Assembly: GCA_905221605.1 (NCBI GenBank)
Contig: CAJNDS010000735.1
Coordinates: forward strand, 628,001 to 692,000
DNA: 64,000 bases
DNA from: Symbiodinium natans
Lineage: Eukaryota > Sar > Dinophyceae > Suessiales > Symbiodiniaceae
Direction: 5' to 3'
Below are positions 27,988 through 38,432 of the stretch, in pieces. Within the stretch, counting starts at the first letter, position 1. Each line of letters begins with the position of its first letter. The notes below the pieces were generated by a model that was not told the DNA's origin, ran no database searches, and worked only from the letters and a program-made list of their open reading frames with translations. Both the position numbers and the translations under genes were made by a program.

Positions 27988-30900
27988 CTAGTTCTTGGTC
28001 TTCTTTTTGGTGGCGGCTGCCTTCTTGGCTTGGATGTAGTCTTTCCATGCCTGGCGACCTGGCAGTCGCAAGCCTGCAAAGTTGGGATCGATGCACGTGG
28101 AACACCCTTTGGTGTTGCCTCTGCAACGAATGCAACCGAAAGTCTCGGCGGGCTTGGCCTTCTTGTCCTCTTTCGGTGGCTGCCGCATGGCCGGTGCCGC
28201 AGCTGGCCGCTTCATGCCCTTGGACTGCTTCGTCTCCTTGGCCTGCTTCTTGGTCTCGTTCTTCTTGCTTTGGAGCTTGGCGAAGGCCTCCTTTTCGAAC
28301 TGCTCCAAAGTTTTCTTCTCCTGCAATGCTTCAAGCCATACACACAAAACATGTGATTGAAGTCGAGTCCCTATAAAGCAAAGCTGTCCTGCTTGGGAGA
28401 CTGGTCGTTCTTTGTGGGGTCTGTGGCCGCAGTCTCCTTGCCAGCAGTCTCTGTGGGTGGCTTGGTGTCTTCGGCCTTGGCAGCTGCAGTTGGCTGGGAA
28501 GGGGCTGGTGGCAGCCACGGCAAGACCTGGTTCGCGGTTGCAGCTGCGACCGTCTTGGTGGGAGCCCCGAAAGACTGCAGTGGCAGTGGTGCCGGTGACT
28601 TGGGCTGGTGACCGTGCTTGAGCTTCAGCTGCTCCAGCTCTTCTTCAAACGTGATGGCCGCTTGTGGCGTTGCAGGTGGTCGCTTGCCTCTGAACCTGGT
28701 GCCCTTGTTGGCCGCCAAGGACGCATGGGTGTTCCGCAATGGTACCTTGGTTTGCAAGTATGTGTGATTAAAACAGAAGCAATTTAAAACATCAGACATG
28801 TGCCTGCAAAGCATGGGTCTTCATGCAAGCCGAGGGCCTTCTTCAGCCATGGCGCCATGCAGGGCTCCTGGCCCAGTGGCTTGTCCGTGGGGTAAGCTTT
28901 TCCCAGCCAGACTTCTCCCATCTCGTTGGGGTTGGCCGGGTCGGTCGCTGCTCCCGGGCAACTTGTCGCTGGCAAAGCTTGGAAAACCGCTGCAAAGTCG
29001 GCGACGGCAGAGATGATGGAGTCTGGGCTGAGGCATGGCCTGCCTTGGCCAGATTGGACCATCAACATTACGGCCACAGCCTGTGCCTTGGTGCCTTCCT
29101 TCAGGCTTTGGACTCCCATGCCTTTCAGCCGCTTGGCCAAAACCTGCAACTGGTCCGTCTGGGTGACGTAAGTGGTCAAGGCTGTCCAATCTGAGTGGGT
29201 CAAGTATGGCGCCAAATTGGGCACACTCTGGCCGGAGTTCACGAGCTTCAAGTGAGATCCTTGGCTCGTGCTCAAGTTCTGGATGGTATCCAGAATGCCA
29301 CTCTTCATGGCTTCAGGGAAAGTTGAAGCCTGGGTCTTGGCTAACAACTGGCAGATGGCTTCGGAGGACCAGGACTGGTAGCTTTTCAGCTTTGTGCAGA
29401 AGGTGGAAGCCATTGACGCTGCCACTGGGCTGTCTGGGAGCATGCTGCACAAGTTCTGGAGATGGTCCAGCTCCTGGACTAGGTCCTGGCACCCGTACTG
29501 CTGCATGGCTTGGTCTCTTTCCTTGGAAGACCAGTGTGTTCAGCCAGAATGGCTTCGGAAAAGGCAGGCTTGTCTCTGCAGAAGGAAATCAAAAACATCA
29601 TGGACTGCAATTAAAACGTGACTGGAAGAAGAGATGTCCTGCTTTCTGTGTCGTTCCTAAAATGGCAGAGCCACACTGGCGAAAGGATATGTTGTGCATC
29701 TGTATCTAGAAGCATATATGGGTTTATGGTTGGAAGAAAAGAATTGAAGACCCTGGTGTCCTGAATTGGCAAGCATGGGAAAGCCAAGTGGCTGGAAACT
29801 TTAGGGTATGGGTTTAGGGTTCCCAGAGCATGGTATAGCCGCTTGGCTTCAGGACATGGCAAGACGGTCACAGCAGTCTTTTTGGCAGCCGCGACTGACT
29901 TGGCTGCCCTTGCTCCAGTGGAAGACGTGGCCGTGGTCCTGGCAGGATCAACAAATTTGTGGTGTGGCTTCAACAAAGCTGTGGCTGCACTCCAAGTGGT
30001 CTGGAGATCTCGAAAGCGATCTGGCAGCGATGGCGGGTTTTCGCCAGCCACGATGAGGTCCGTCTGGTACTGGACCCATTGTTGGAGGCTGGGCTCCCCC
30101 AAATACCTGGGATTGTGACGGAAGCAAATTGGGGTATATATGTCTGGGCCAAAAAGCCTATATGGTCTCCTTGGGGTATGAATGGACCAAAAAAGCCCGT
30201 TGTGGGTTTCCCTACACAAAAGTATGTGGAAACCTAAATGACAATGGGTGCTGCTTGGCATCCATTCCGACTGGCGCTGGCAACGGTTCCAGTCGCCATC
30301 ATGGACTGCTTGCATGAACCATGTGGCCTTGGAGAACCACGCTGGCGAGTCCGCCGGGCCGGACGTGGCGGGCGGCGGTTGGTCGGACTGGAGCTGGTCC
30401 TGGCGGTCGGCCCAGAACGCCTGGCATAGCTGGTTCAGTTTGGCCCACTGGCGTGCTTCGTGGTAGGCCAGCAGCCACCCCAGCTTGTGCTTCCACCCCG
30501 TGTCTTTGGTCTTTCTGGTGTGGGTGGAAGCTGGGGTGGCTGCTGGGCTACCACCAGGTGCAGCACTGGCGGATGCTCCTTGCCCTGGGAAGAAGTCGGG
30601 TGGTGGGTAGGGTGGCTCCCTTGGAACTCCTGCTTTTTGGGTCGGTGGCGGCCTGCTGGGTTCGTTTGGTCTTTGCTGGCCCATGGCTGGCTTGGCCCCG
30701 GCGACTTTTGGGTGTGGGCGGCGTGGTGGTGTGATGGCACGTCTGGTCAAGTCCATGCCGCGTGGGGGTGGGAGCGGCGGTGTTTTTGGTGCCGGTGGCA
30801 GTGTCGTGCGGTGAGTGGGTGGTTCTGTGCTTGGGGAGGGGGGCGGTTGCACTGTGGATGGGCGAGTGGGCGGGTACTTGAGCTTGGGCTGTGTTGGTGC

Positions 30901-31625
30901 AGCTGGTCGTGGCGAGGGTGTCGGTGCTTGGTGGGGCTTTGCTGGGCAGCGACTGGGCCTGGACCTTGACAATGGCGGGGGTGGTGCTGGCGGTGCTGGG
31001 TCCGAAAGACACGGGCGGCCCGGTGGGGAGGGCGGTGGCAGCACAGCCGGGTCCGAAAGAGACGGGTGGCCCAGTTGGAGCAGCGGCGCGGAGTGTGGGG
31101 CTGAAGGCTTGTGGTCCAGTTGGGTAGCCGGTCTGGGCGGTGTGGCTCAAGGACACCGGCAAGGGCGGTGGCTGGAGGCTGGACTGTTGGGGCTGCCAGC
31201 GGGGTGTGAACTGTGCGATGGGCTGCCCTGGACTTGTCACTGGTACCAGCTCCGGGTGGGTGATGGGGTAGACTGCTGGAGCTTGGAGTGGCTGGACGAC
31301 AGGGTTGGTGGGGATAGGTAGGAAGGCGGGAGGGTGGCCTGCCAGTGGGTTGGGTGGCCACGAAAGGCCGTGGGAAGACAGGAGCCTGGCTCGCTTTGGG
31401 AGCCCGGGTGGCTGGGCTGGGGGGAGTCACAGGAGATGCCTGGTGGCTGGGCCCTGCCTCGGGGGCGGCGGATGCTTCGTGGCTGCCGGAGTCATGGGGG
31501 ACATTCAACTCCACGGTTGGTGCTTGGAACCTGGGTTCCTCTGGCTCCGCTGGCGACTGTTGGTCTGGGCCGAGCACTGTGGGGACGGACGTGGGGCTGC
31601 TTTCAACATCTGTGGCATCGTCCAT
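27988..31625 (-). CDS. Multi-exon, Pro-rich protein with Cys-rich tail, transposon-associated family
   Basis: Read right to left. ATG 31625 opens an acidic, then Pro/Thr-rich region (TGPPVSFGP occurs twice) whose frame changes near 31.34 and about 30.87 kb. A block with KLGWLLAYHEARQWAKLNQL lies at about 30.48-30.42. Further coding blocks: 30.12-29.83 (YLGEPSLQQWVQYQTDLIVA, after CCCAG), 29506-28784 (about 240 codons, mostly helical), 28.75-28.38 and 28.33-27.99. The last ends GCIRCRGNTKGCSTCIDP and a Lys-rich C-terminus, a signature I know from dinoflagellate repeat-family proteins. Exon edges are not all fixed, and the frame changes in the Pro-rich part may be introns or decay. Function unknown; possibly a partner of the transposase-like gene. 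Confidence 0.5.
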
Positions 31626-32112
31626 GGTGGTGAAACGTGGCTACTAAAACACCTGTCTCGGAAGTTTGTAACTGTGTGGTGAATGGTATGTGGTTTGTGT
31701 TTACTATGAGTTAAGTTCAAAATTTGATTCCAGGTGGTAAATTTTGGGAATTGAGTTAAAAATTTAAATTCAATCTTTCATTGGTTTCAAATTTTTAACT
31801 TGAGTCGCAGATTTTGGGAAAGGAGTTCAAATTTTGAACCTAGCCTATTTCATGGTCTGTTGTGAAGCTTACGGCACAGCCATGGATCCATGGTTCCTAA
31901 AGCCTGCCCTCATGCTCTGGGCCATGGACGGGAGCATAAACATTGGCAAGCGTATTTGTGTGGAAAGGCCAATTGGCTCATGGAGATGCACGTGCTACAG
32001 CCATGGGGCAGCTTGCATGTTGTGGTCCTACTTCCTGGAACAGCCACAGGGCTCGGGTTGTTGGCTGTGCATTTTGTCTGGGAGCTGCATGTTTTTTGGC
32101 TTTGCAAAGCGT
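31626..32112. other. AT-rich spacer and unique sequence, no gene seen
   Basis: The 5' flank of the minus gene has repeated AATTTAAATT-like blocks (31720-31840). The rest resembles the intron sequence of neighbouring genes (CATGG-rich). Confidence 0.4.
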
Positions 32113-32273
32113 AAACCCTAAACCCTCAACCCTTAACCCTAAAGCCTGAACCCAAAACCCTAACCCTAAACCTTAAACCCTCAACCTTACACCCCAAACC
32201 CTAAACCCTTCACCCTCAACCCTCAACCCTGAACCCTTCACCCTAAACCCTCAACCCTAGACCCTAAACGTGC
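32113..32273. repeat. Degenerate CCCTAAA array
   Basis: About 20 units with frequent variants (CCCTCAA, CCCTTAA). An isolated array outside the main mosaic. Confidence 0.85.
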
Positions 32274-32495
32274 AGGCCTGCATGGTTTGCTTGGAAACTC
32301 TGGTATGGCAGCTGTGGTGCTCATGGCAGCCATTTTTTTTGCCGGAGTGAGGCTCGCTTGGTTCATCCTGGCCGTGGAAAAGGCCTGGGCAGCAGGCCGC
32401 AGTGGCCTTCAAAAACAAGCACATGGAAGCCGATGGCAGTGGTGCTTCAAGCCATGGCCTCGTGGCACTGGAACCTGTGGCGGTGCATGGTGGTT

Positions 32496-32885
32496 TCACC
32501 CCCACCGCCAAGCGATGCCGCCAATCCTCAACGACTGGAGCCAATGTTGGCCGCACACCGAGCAGTGGATGAGGCTGTAGAGGCGATGGAGAAAAATTTG
32601 GCTGGATGCACAGTTGGTACATCTCAACACAAGATTTCCGCCTATTGGCCAGGCGTGGCCAATGTCCTCCACGCCTGGCAAGGTTGTCACCGTCCCTGGC
32701 TCTGGGTCCGTGGTGTTGGCGATCGGCTCGAGTGGGCCCAACCCCATGGTCGCCATGACACCTGGCGGCCCTGCCACGTTGGCCGCTGGTTTCTTTGACG
32801 CGACGGGCTTGGACTTGGCCGGTTTCTCCTTCATGGTGGGCTTCTTGGCCGCCGTGGTCTTCTTCATGGCCTTCATGGACGGCAT
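32496..32885 (-). CDS. Small Lys-rich protein with zinc-ribbon-like motif
   Basis: ATG 32885 to TGA 32496, 129 residues. It begins MPSMKAMKKTTAAKKP, the MKAMKK type of basic start common in dinoflagellate proteins, and ends with LVLRCTNCASSQIFLHRLYS, then HCSVCGQHW. The spacing CxxC...CxxC suggests a metal-binding ribbon. The same block occurs in the gene to the right. Upstream in-frame sequence is open but crosses intron-like DNA, so ATG 32885 is a choice. Confidence 0.45.
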   Translation of the reverse strand: MPSMKAMKKTTAAKKPTMKEKPAKSKPVASKKPAANVAGPPGVMATMGLGPLEPIANTTDPEPGTVTTLPGVEDIGHAWPIGGNLVLRCTNCASSQIFLHRLYSLIHCSVCGQHWLQSLRIGGIAWRWG

Positions 32886-33164
32886 GGCTGCAGGCTTGGG
32901 CGGCTGTGGGTGGTGACTGGCCAGAGTGGCAGCTGACATGAAAGCAAAATCCAGACGGAAACAATCATGGCATGCATGTGCACGTGGTATAGCCAAAGAG
33001 GCTCTTGGAAATGGTATATAGCCACACAGGCTCAAGCATGCATGGACCCCTGCAGCGGCTAGGCGTGGCCCCTTTTCCTCAAGGTCGGTGGTGGATCCTG
33101 CCTGCATGGCGGTGGCCGCCTTGAAAAAAAAACATGGCTGCTGCATGGATCTGGCCAAAGAGTG

Positions 33165-33389
33165 GCCCTGCATTATGCCACCATCCTTGATGGATGTGAT
33201 CCATGGCTGCTCGCGATGCGAGCAGTTGGCCATGTGGTAATGTCTCCACAGAAAGATCCTGCACTGGTCGCAGTTGGAGCACCGAACAAGCACGTGGACA
33301 CCTGCAGGCCCTGTTGGCTCTGGCACCTGGTCCATGTCGGGGACCTTGCCATTCTTGGCCACGGCCGTCCTGTTGGTGATTTTTTCCAT
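33165..33389 (-). CDS. Zinc-ribbon-like exon, paralogue of the neighbour
   Basis: ATG 33389. After a short basic lead it encodes HVLVRCSNCDQCRIFLWRHY, ANCSHREQPW, then SIKDGGI, aligning with the block at 32.5-32.6 kb (RCxNC, FLxRxY, CS, W, GGI). The second Cys pair is C...H here. After about 33165 the frame enters sequence like other introns. The two copies may be exons of one gene or two tandem genes. Confidence 0.4.
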
Positions 33390-33670
33390 GGCAGGAAGTG
33401 GAAGGAAAGGCCAGATGGCTGGGTGGCTTGGCAGAGGAATATGCTGGTGTGGAAAATATATGTATAGAACAAAAACTGTCGGATGTATATTTTTAGGTAC
33501 ATACACGCTATACATCTTGGAAAACATACAGTACAGGCTCAACACTCATATCGGTGTAATCTAGAAGCTAAACATTGACATATCAGTGGAAATATAAGGC
33601 TGTTATGAATTCACTAACTGTATGTTTACACACAAATCTCTATCAGTATATCTCTAACCAACTACACATT

Positions 33671-33994
33671 TATCTTTCTCTATAAACAAATCGTGGAAAA
33701 GCCAAAGGGCTCGCATGCTGACCTGAACTGGTATAGCCAAGCAGGCTTCATGCAACATGGACCAAAACCCTGTATGCTCAACCTCGCCGCAGTGGAAGAG
33801 TCTGCAGTGCGAAGAGATTCCTGGCAACGTGGTATCTTTCTCTATAAACAAATCCTGGAAAAGCCAAATGGCTTGCATGCTGACCTGAACTGGTATAGCC
33901 AAGAAGGCTTCATGCAACATGGACCAAAACCCTGCATGCTCAACACCGCCTTAGTGGAAGAGTCTGCAGTGGAACAGATTCCTGACAACGTGGC
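33671..33994 (+). repeat. Two tandem copies of a 162 bp unit
   Basis: 33671-33832 and 33833-33994 both begin TATCTTTCTCTATAAACAAA and are about 85-90% alike. 162 is 54 codons, so the + frame stays open through both. Confidence 0.9.
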
Positions 33995-34157
33995 CGCTGT
34001 CTCTGGCTGCCCTGGGATTGCTGGAGTTGTGACACAGTTGTGGCCCGTGGCTGCCAGGGTGCACGTGGCCGACAATCGGAGACTACCAAAGGTGACCCTA
34101 GGCAAAGGTGACCTTTGCAGGGTCTGTGGCTGTGCCACAGAGTATGGCATAGATTGA
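33693..34157 (+). CDS. C-terminal gene fragment with conserved RRLPKVTL...CxxCxC end
   Basis: An open + frame without ATG. It spans both 54-codon repeats (HADLNWYSQ, FMQHGPKPCMLN in each) and ends with RRLPKVTLGKGDLCRVCGCA, YGID and TGA 34155-34157. The same C-terminus, with RRLPKVTLQKGDLCRACACA, is encoded on the minus strand at about 54.58-54.66 kb. The last 80 codons are probably a real terminal exon; the repeat part may be intron. Function unknown. Confidence 0.35.
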   Translation: MEKPKGSHADLNWYSQAGFMQHGPKPCMLNLAAVEESAVRRDSWQRGIFLYKQILEKPNGLHADLNWYSQEGFMQHGPKPCMLNTALVEESAVEQIPDNVAAVSGCPGIAGVVTQLWPVAARVHVADNRRLPKVTLGKGDLCRVCGCATEYGID

Positions 34158-34350
34158 ATATGTTTGGACGAATACATTTAAATTACACAGCGTGTGTGTG
34201 TGTGTGTGTGCAAATTCTAAATCTAGATGTGTTGCTTCAAGTAGTGCCAACAATCAAAACAAACAGAACTGCCAGCCAAAAAACATTTTGCTCCAAGTGG
34301 TGCCAACTATCAAAATCGTTGTGAACCAAGAACAAAATCATATTTTTTGT
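34070..34350 (+). repeat. Inverted relative of 54400-54660
   Basis: Terminal exon plus 3' flank (GT run at 34190-34211, GTGTTGCTTCAAGTAGTGCC, TTTTGCTCCAAGTGGTGCC, AACCAAGAAC) match the reverse complement of 54400-54660. Confidence 0.8.
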
Positions 34351-34359
34351 TTTCAGAAA

Positions 34360-34555
34360 GAGAAAACCCCAAACTCCAATCCCCAAACCCCAAACCCTAA
34401 ACCCTAAACCCTGAACGACCCTAAAATGCCCTGCGTATGTGCCTGGCGCCGTGGACCACAGCCAGCCACCATGCCGGGGGCCCCAGGCCTTACCCTGCCC
34501 GACCCTTCTCCTTCCCCCTCCCCACTCCCCCCCTCTCCCCCCACCCCCCAACACA
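34360..34555. other. Short CCCAAAC/CCCTAAA run and C-rich spacer
   Basis: Degenerate heptamers at 34374-34412 and a C/T-rich stretch at 34495-34552. No gene. Confidence 0.5.
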
Positions 34556-35050
34556 CACTGTGTGAGGACAATGGGACCCTAAACCCTAAACCCTGAAACC
34601 CTACCGGGCTGTGTAGCCCTAATTGGTAGGACAATTGCGGGGCTGTAAACCCTAAACCCTAAACCCTAAGTATAGCCCTAGGCCGGGCTGTATAGCCCTA
34701 ATTGGGCTGTGTAGCCCTAGGACAAATGGGCTGTATAGTCCTAGCCAGGCTGTATAGCCCTAGTTTGGCTAGTTGGGCTGTGCAGTCCTAGACAAATGGG
34801 CTGTATAGCCCTAGGCCGGGCTGTATAGCCCTAGCTGGGCTGTGTAGCCTCAGGACAAATGGGCTGTAAGGCCCTAGGCGGGGCTGTAAAGCCCTAGTTG
34901 GGCTGTGTAGCCCTAGGACAAATGGGCTGTTTTTTTAGGCCGGGCTGTATAGCCCTAGTTGGGCTGTGTAGCCCTAGGATAAATGGGCTGTATAGCCCTC
35001 GGCCGGGCTGTGCCCTAGGACAAATGGGCTGTATAGCTCTGGGCTGAGTC
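34556..35050. repeat. Hairpin minisatellite GGGCTGTATAGCCC
   Basis: About 18 copies of GGGCTGTATAGCCCTAG or GGGCTGTGTAGCCCTAG, spaced by TT, GCC or GACAAAT. Each unit is self-complementary. A higher-order unit of roughly 65-70 bp is visible. Related short blocks occur near 38270, 48620 and 52360. Confidence 0.9.
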
Positions 35051-35159
35051 AGAACCAGACGAATTCCATTTATAGGTCTCTACCTGACAAAACTCTCACG
35101 ATTTTTTTTAAAGCTTCTTTTTTTGGGTCTCCGCCCTCACAAAACTCTCGCGAATTTTT

Positions 35160-36148
35160 AAAGCGCCCCACACACCCCACACACCCCGCACGCCCCGCGC
35201 GCCCCACGCACACCCCACACCACCCCACACCCCCCCACACCACCCCACACCACCCACACACCACCCCCCACACCACCCACCACCCAACACCACCACGCCT
35301 CCGACCCCACCACCCCCCACCACCCCCCCACACCACACACCCCACCACAACAACCCCGCACCCACACCACCACACAACACACCCCACACCACCCACACAC
35401 ACCCCACCGCCCCCCCCACCCCCCCCCCCCCCCACCCCCCCCCCCCACCCCCACCCCCCACCCCACCCCCCACCCCCCCCCCCACCCCCCACCCCCACCC
35501 CCCACCCCGACCCCTCACACAACCCACACCCCACACCCCACACCCCACCCCACAACCCCCCACCCCACACCCCACACCCCACACCCACACCCCACACCCC
35601 ACACCCACACCCACACCCACACCCCACACCCCACACCCCACACCCCACACCCCACACCCCACCACCCACACACCACACCCCACACACCCACCACACACAC
35701 CCCACACACCGCACACCACACACCACACACCACACACCACACACCCACACACCCGCACACCCACACACCCACACACCCACACACCACACACCACACACCA
35801 CACAGCCACACAGCCACACACACCACACAACCACAAAACCACACAGCCACACAGCCACACAGCCACACAGCCACACAACCACACAACCACACACCCACAC
35901 ACCCACACACCCACACACCCACACACCCACACACCCACACACCCCACACCACACACCACACACCACACACCACACACCACACACCACACACCACACACCG
36001 CACCACACACCGCACACCGCGCACCGCACACCGCACACCGCACACCACGCACCACACACCACACACCACACACCACACACCACACACCACACACCACACA
36101 CACACACACCCCACACCCCACACCCCACACCCCACACCCCACACCCCC
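35160..36148. repeat. About 1 kb of almost pure A/C sequence
   Basis: The + strand is nearly only A and C, as CACACC, CACCCC and CACACAGC subrepeats, with a few G and T. The long minus-strand open frames (Cys/Val/Gly/Trp only) are compositional. Confidence 0.95.
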
Positions 36149-36312
36149 AATTGAACTCCAGACCTCAAGCCCTGATTGAACCCTTAACCCCTAAACCCTA
36201 AATCCCACTACCACACAATGGGGGGTGCCATAGGTGGGGAGCAGCAACAGCCCATTCCTGTTGGGCTTAGGGCTTAGGACGTGGGATTCAGCTGATGGTG
36301 TGGGGGAACACG

Positions 36313-36359
36313 CGTCGGGTACCCGACGGGTTTGATGCGCGCCCGTCGGGTACCCGACG
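36313..36359. repeat. Paired palindromes CGTCGGGTACCCGACG
   Basis: Perfect 16-mers at 36313-36328 and 36344-36359. Further perfect copies start at 36597, 37627, 38139, 39836, 40985, 41425, 47476, 51038, 52455 and 52931, with degenerate ones near 39352, 40401, 40567, 47058, 50587, 51453 and 63885. They are often paired, with about 15 bp between. Confidence 0.9.
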
Positions 36360-38357
36360 CGGGCACCTCCCCTCCCCCTACACACACACACACCCAAACA
36401 AATTTGTATTTGTGTCAAATGAAGCGAATCCAAATTGACAGAATTGTCTTACATACAAAAACAACTTTGTTTGGACGGAGAATGTCAATTTTGATTTGGC
36501 CTTCATTAACGGCCTGCAAAGCCTGAAAACCCCAAGCCCCGACAACCAAAACCCAGAACATTTTTTCAGTCGGGCCCGACGGGCGCACATCGGGCCCGTC
36601 GGGTACCCGACGCGTGTTGGGGGAGAGGAAAGGGGAAGAAGCGCTTTGCGTTTGAGGTTTAGTGCTTTAAGATTATAGGGGTCAGGAGTTTGGTCCCACC
36701 CACCCCCGTGGTGTGGTGGCGGGGTTTGGGGTTCAGGTTTAGGCTTAACTTAAGGTTTCAGGGCGGAAACCCAAGAAGTGTGTGTGGGGGAGGGACACAC
36801 GCGTGCCCCCGTGGTGTGCTAGTGGGATTTCGGGCTTAAAGTTTCAAGGGTTCAATCAGGGCTTTAGGGTCCAGCGTTCAATCGATGTTTTGGGCAGAAG
36901 GCATTGCGGCTTAAGTAGCACTTTGGGTTCGAGGACAATTCTGGTTCAAGAGTCTGGGCTGAGGATTTAGGGTGCTATTCCCCTTCGCCCACCCCCCCCC
37001 CCCCCCCGTGGTCTGGCGGTAGGGCGTTGAGCTGAATTTAGGGTCTTAGAGCGTTTGCGGTTTCAGGTTTAGGGCTTTGGGGTTTTATGTTTTAAGGGGG
37101 TTCCTCCCCCCCACCCAAGTCTAGAGTCTAGGACAAAGTCTCTGGTTTTTAAAGAATTCTTTCACTCTCATTTGTGTTGCAAATGCATTTTATCGGGTGA
37201 GAAGTTTTTCAAATTGAGTTAACCTAGCCAACTTATGTTGAGGTGGCGCCAAAGCATGCTTTCTGTTTTCAGTTCAATGGTTAACTCAGCTCTTGCGCTC
37301 AACTTTACTGTTTCAAGTGCTGCCAACAGTCTTCTTCGATTTCAAATAAGAAACAAACTCAAGCCACTGATTACCAGCTTCGTAGGGTTTAAGGCTTGCA
37401 AAGCCCAAGACCTTAACCCGAAACCTCTACATCTAGGGATTAGGGTTTAGGGTTTAGGGTTTAGGGTTTAGGGCTTCGGGTTTAGGGTTTACATTTTAAG
37501 GGTATCGCTCCTCAGCCGGAAGCCCCGTGCAAGTTTCTTACCACTCAACGGGGGTACCATGGGGGGGAGCAGCAACAGCCCATTCCTGTTAAAGTTGCCT
37601 TCTTCGTCCTTTCCTCCCCCAACCCGCGTCGGGTACCCGACGGGTTTGATGCGCGCCCGTCGGGAACCCGACGCGGGCACCTCCCCGCCCCCCCCACACA
37701 CACACATTGTTTCCCATCCTGGGTTTCCGCCCTGGCCAAAACCTCTTGACGTTTTTCAATGTCCCAGATAAGCCAGACACTTAATGTTCCCCTAACCCTA
37801 TGTAACCCGGCCGTGAGTCAAAGCGGGCAGAGGCCAAACCCTGAGCCCTAAATCCAAACCCACCACTAATGAAATTACAGGCATACACTTTCCCGGAACC
37901 CAACCTTGAACCAGAAGCTTTGCTACGTTCTGGGTTTTGGTTGTCGGGGCTTCTTGGGGTTTTGAGGCTTTTGCGGTCTTTTAATGAAGGCCAAATCAAA
38001 ATTGACATTCTCCGTCCAAACAAAGTTGTATTTGTGTCAAATGATAACAAAAAAACCAACGAATCCAAATTGACAGAATTGTCTTACATACAATACAGTA
38101 TTTTGGGAGGGGTGCCCCTGGGAAAACAGACGCATATCCGTCGGGTACCCGACGCGTGCCGGGGGGAGGGGTGTACTCGACGGGTGTTCTGGGGGTGCAG
38201 GGGGCGATAATGTTTCAAGGCTCTGTAGCTCATACTCCTAATAAAGGCCACACAGCCCACGCCCCTCTTAGGGCTATACCGCCCATGACCCTAACAACAA
38301 CCCAAAGGCTACACAGCCCCTCGCGAAGACTATGCTAAAGCCGAAGAAGGTCAGACT

Positions 38358-38432
38358 GAACCCCCAAACCCCCAAACCCCCAAACCCCCAAACCCCCAAA
38401 CCCCCAAACCCCCAAACCCCCAAACCCCCAAA
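38358..38432. repeat. CCCCCAAA octamer run
   Basis: Nine units of an 8-mer (CCCCCAAA), different in length and base from the 7-mer telomere-like repeat. Confidence 0.9.

Noticed and set aside
30460..31682. Plus-strand Gly/Trp-rich frames
   Set aside because: Complement of the Pro-rich minus-strand coding region.
35070..36168. Minus-strand Cys/Val/Trp/Gly frames up to 355 codons
   Set aside because: Composition of the A/C tract; no protein-like content, all three frames open.
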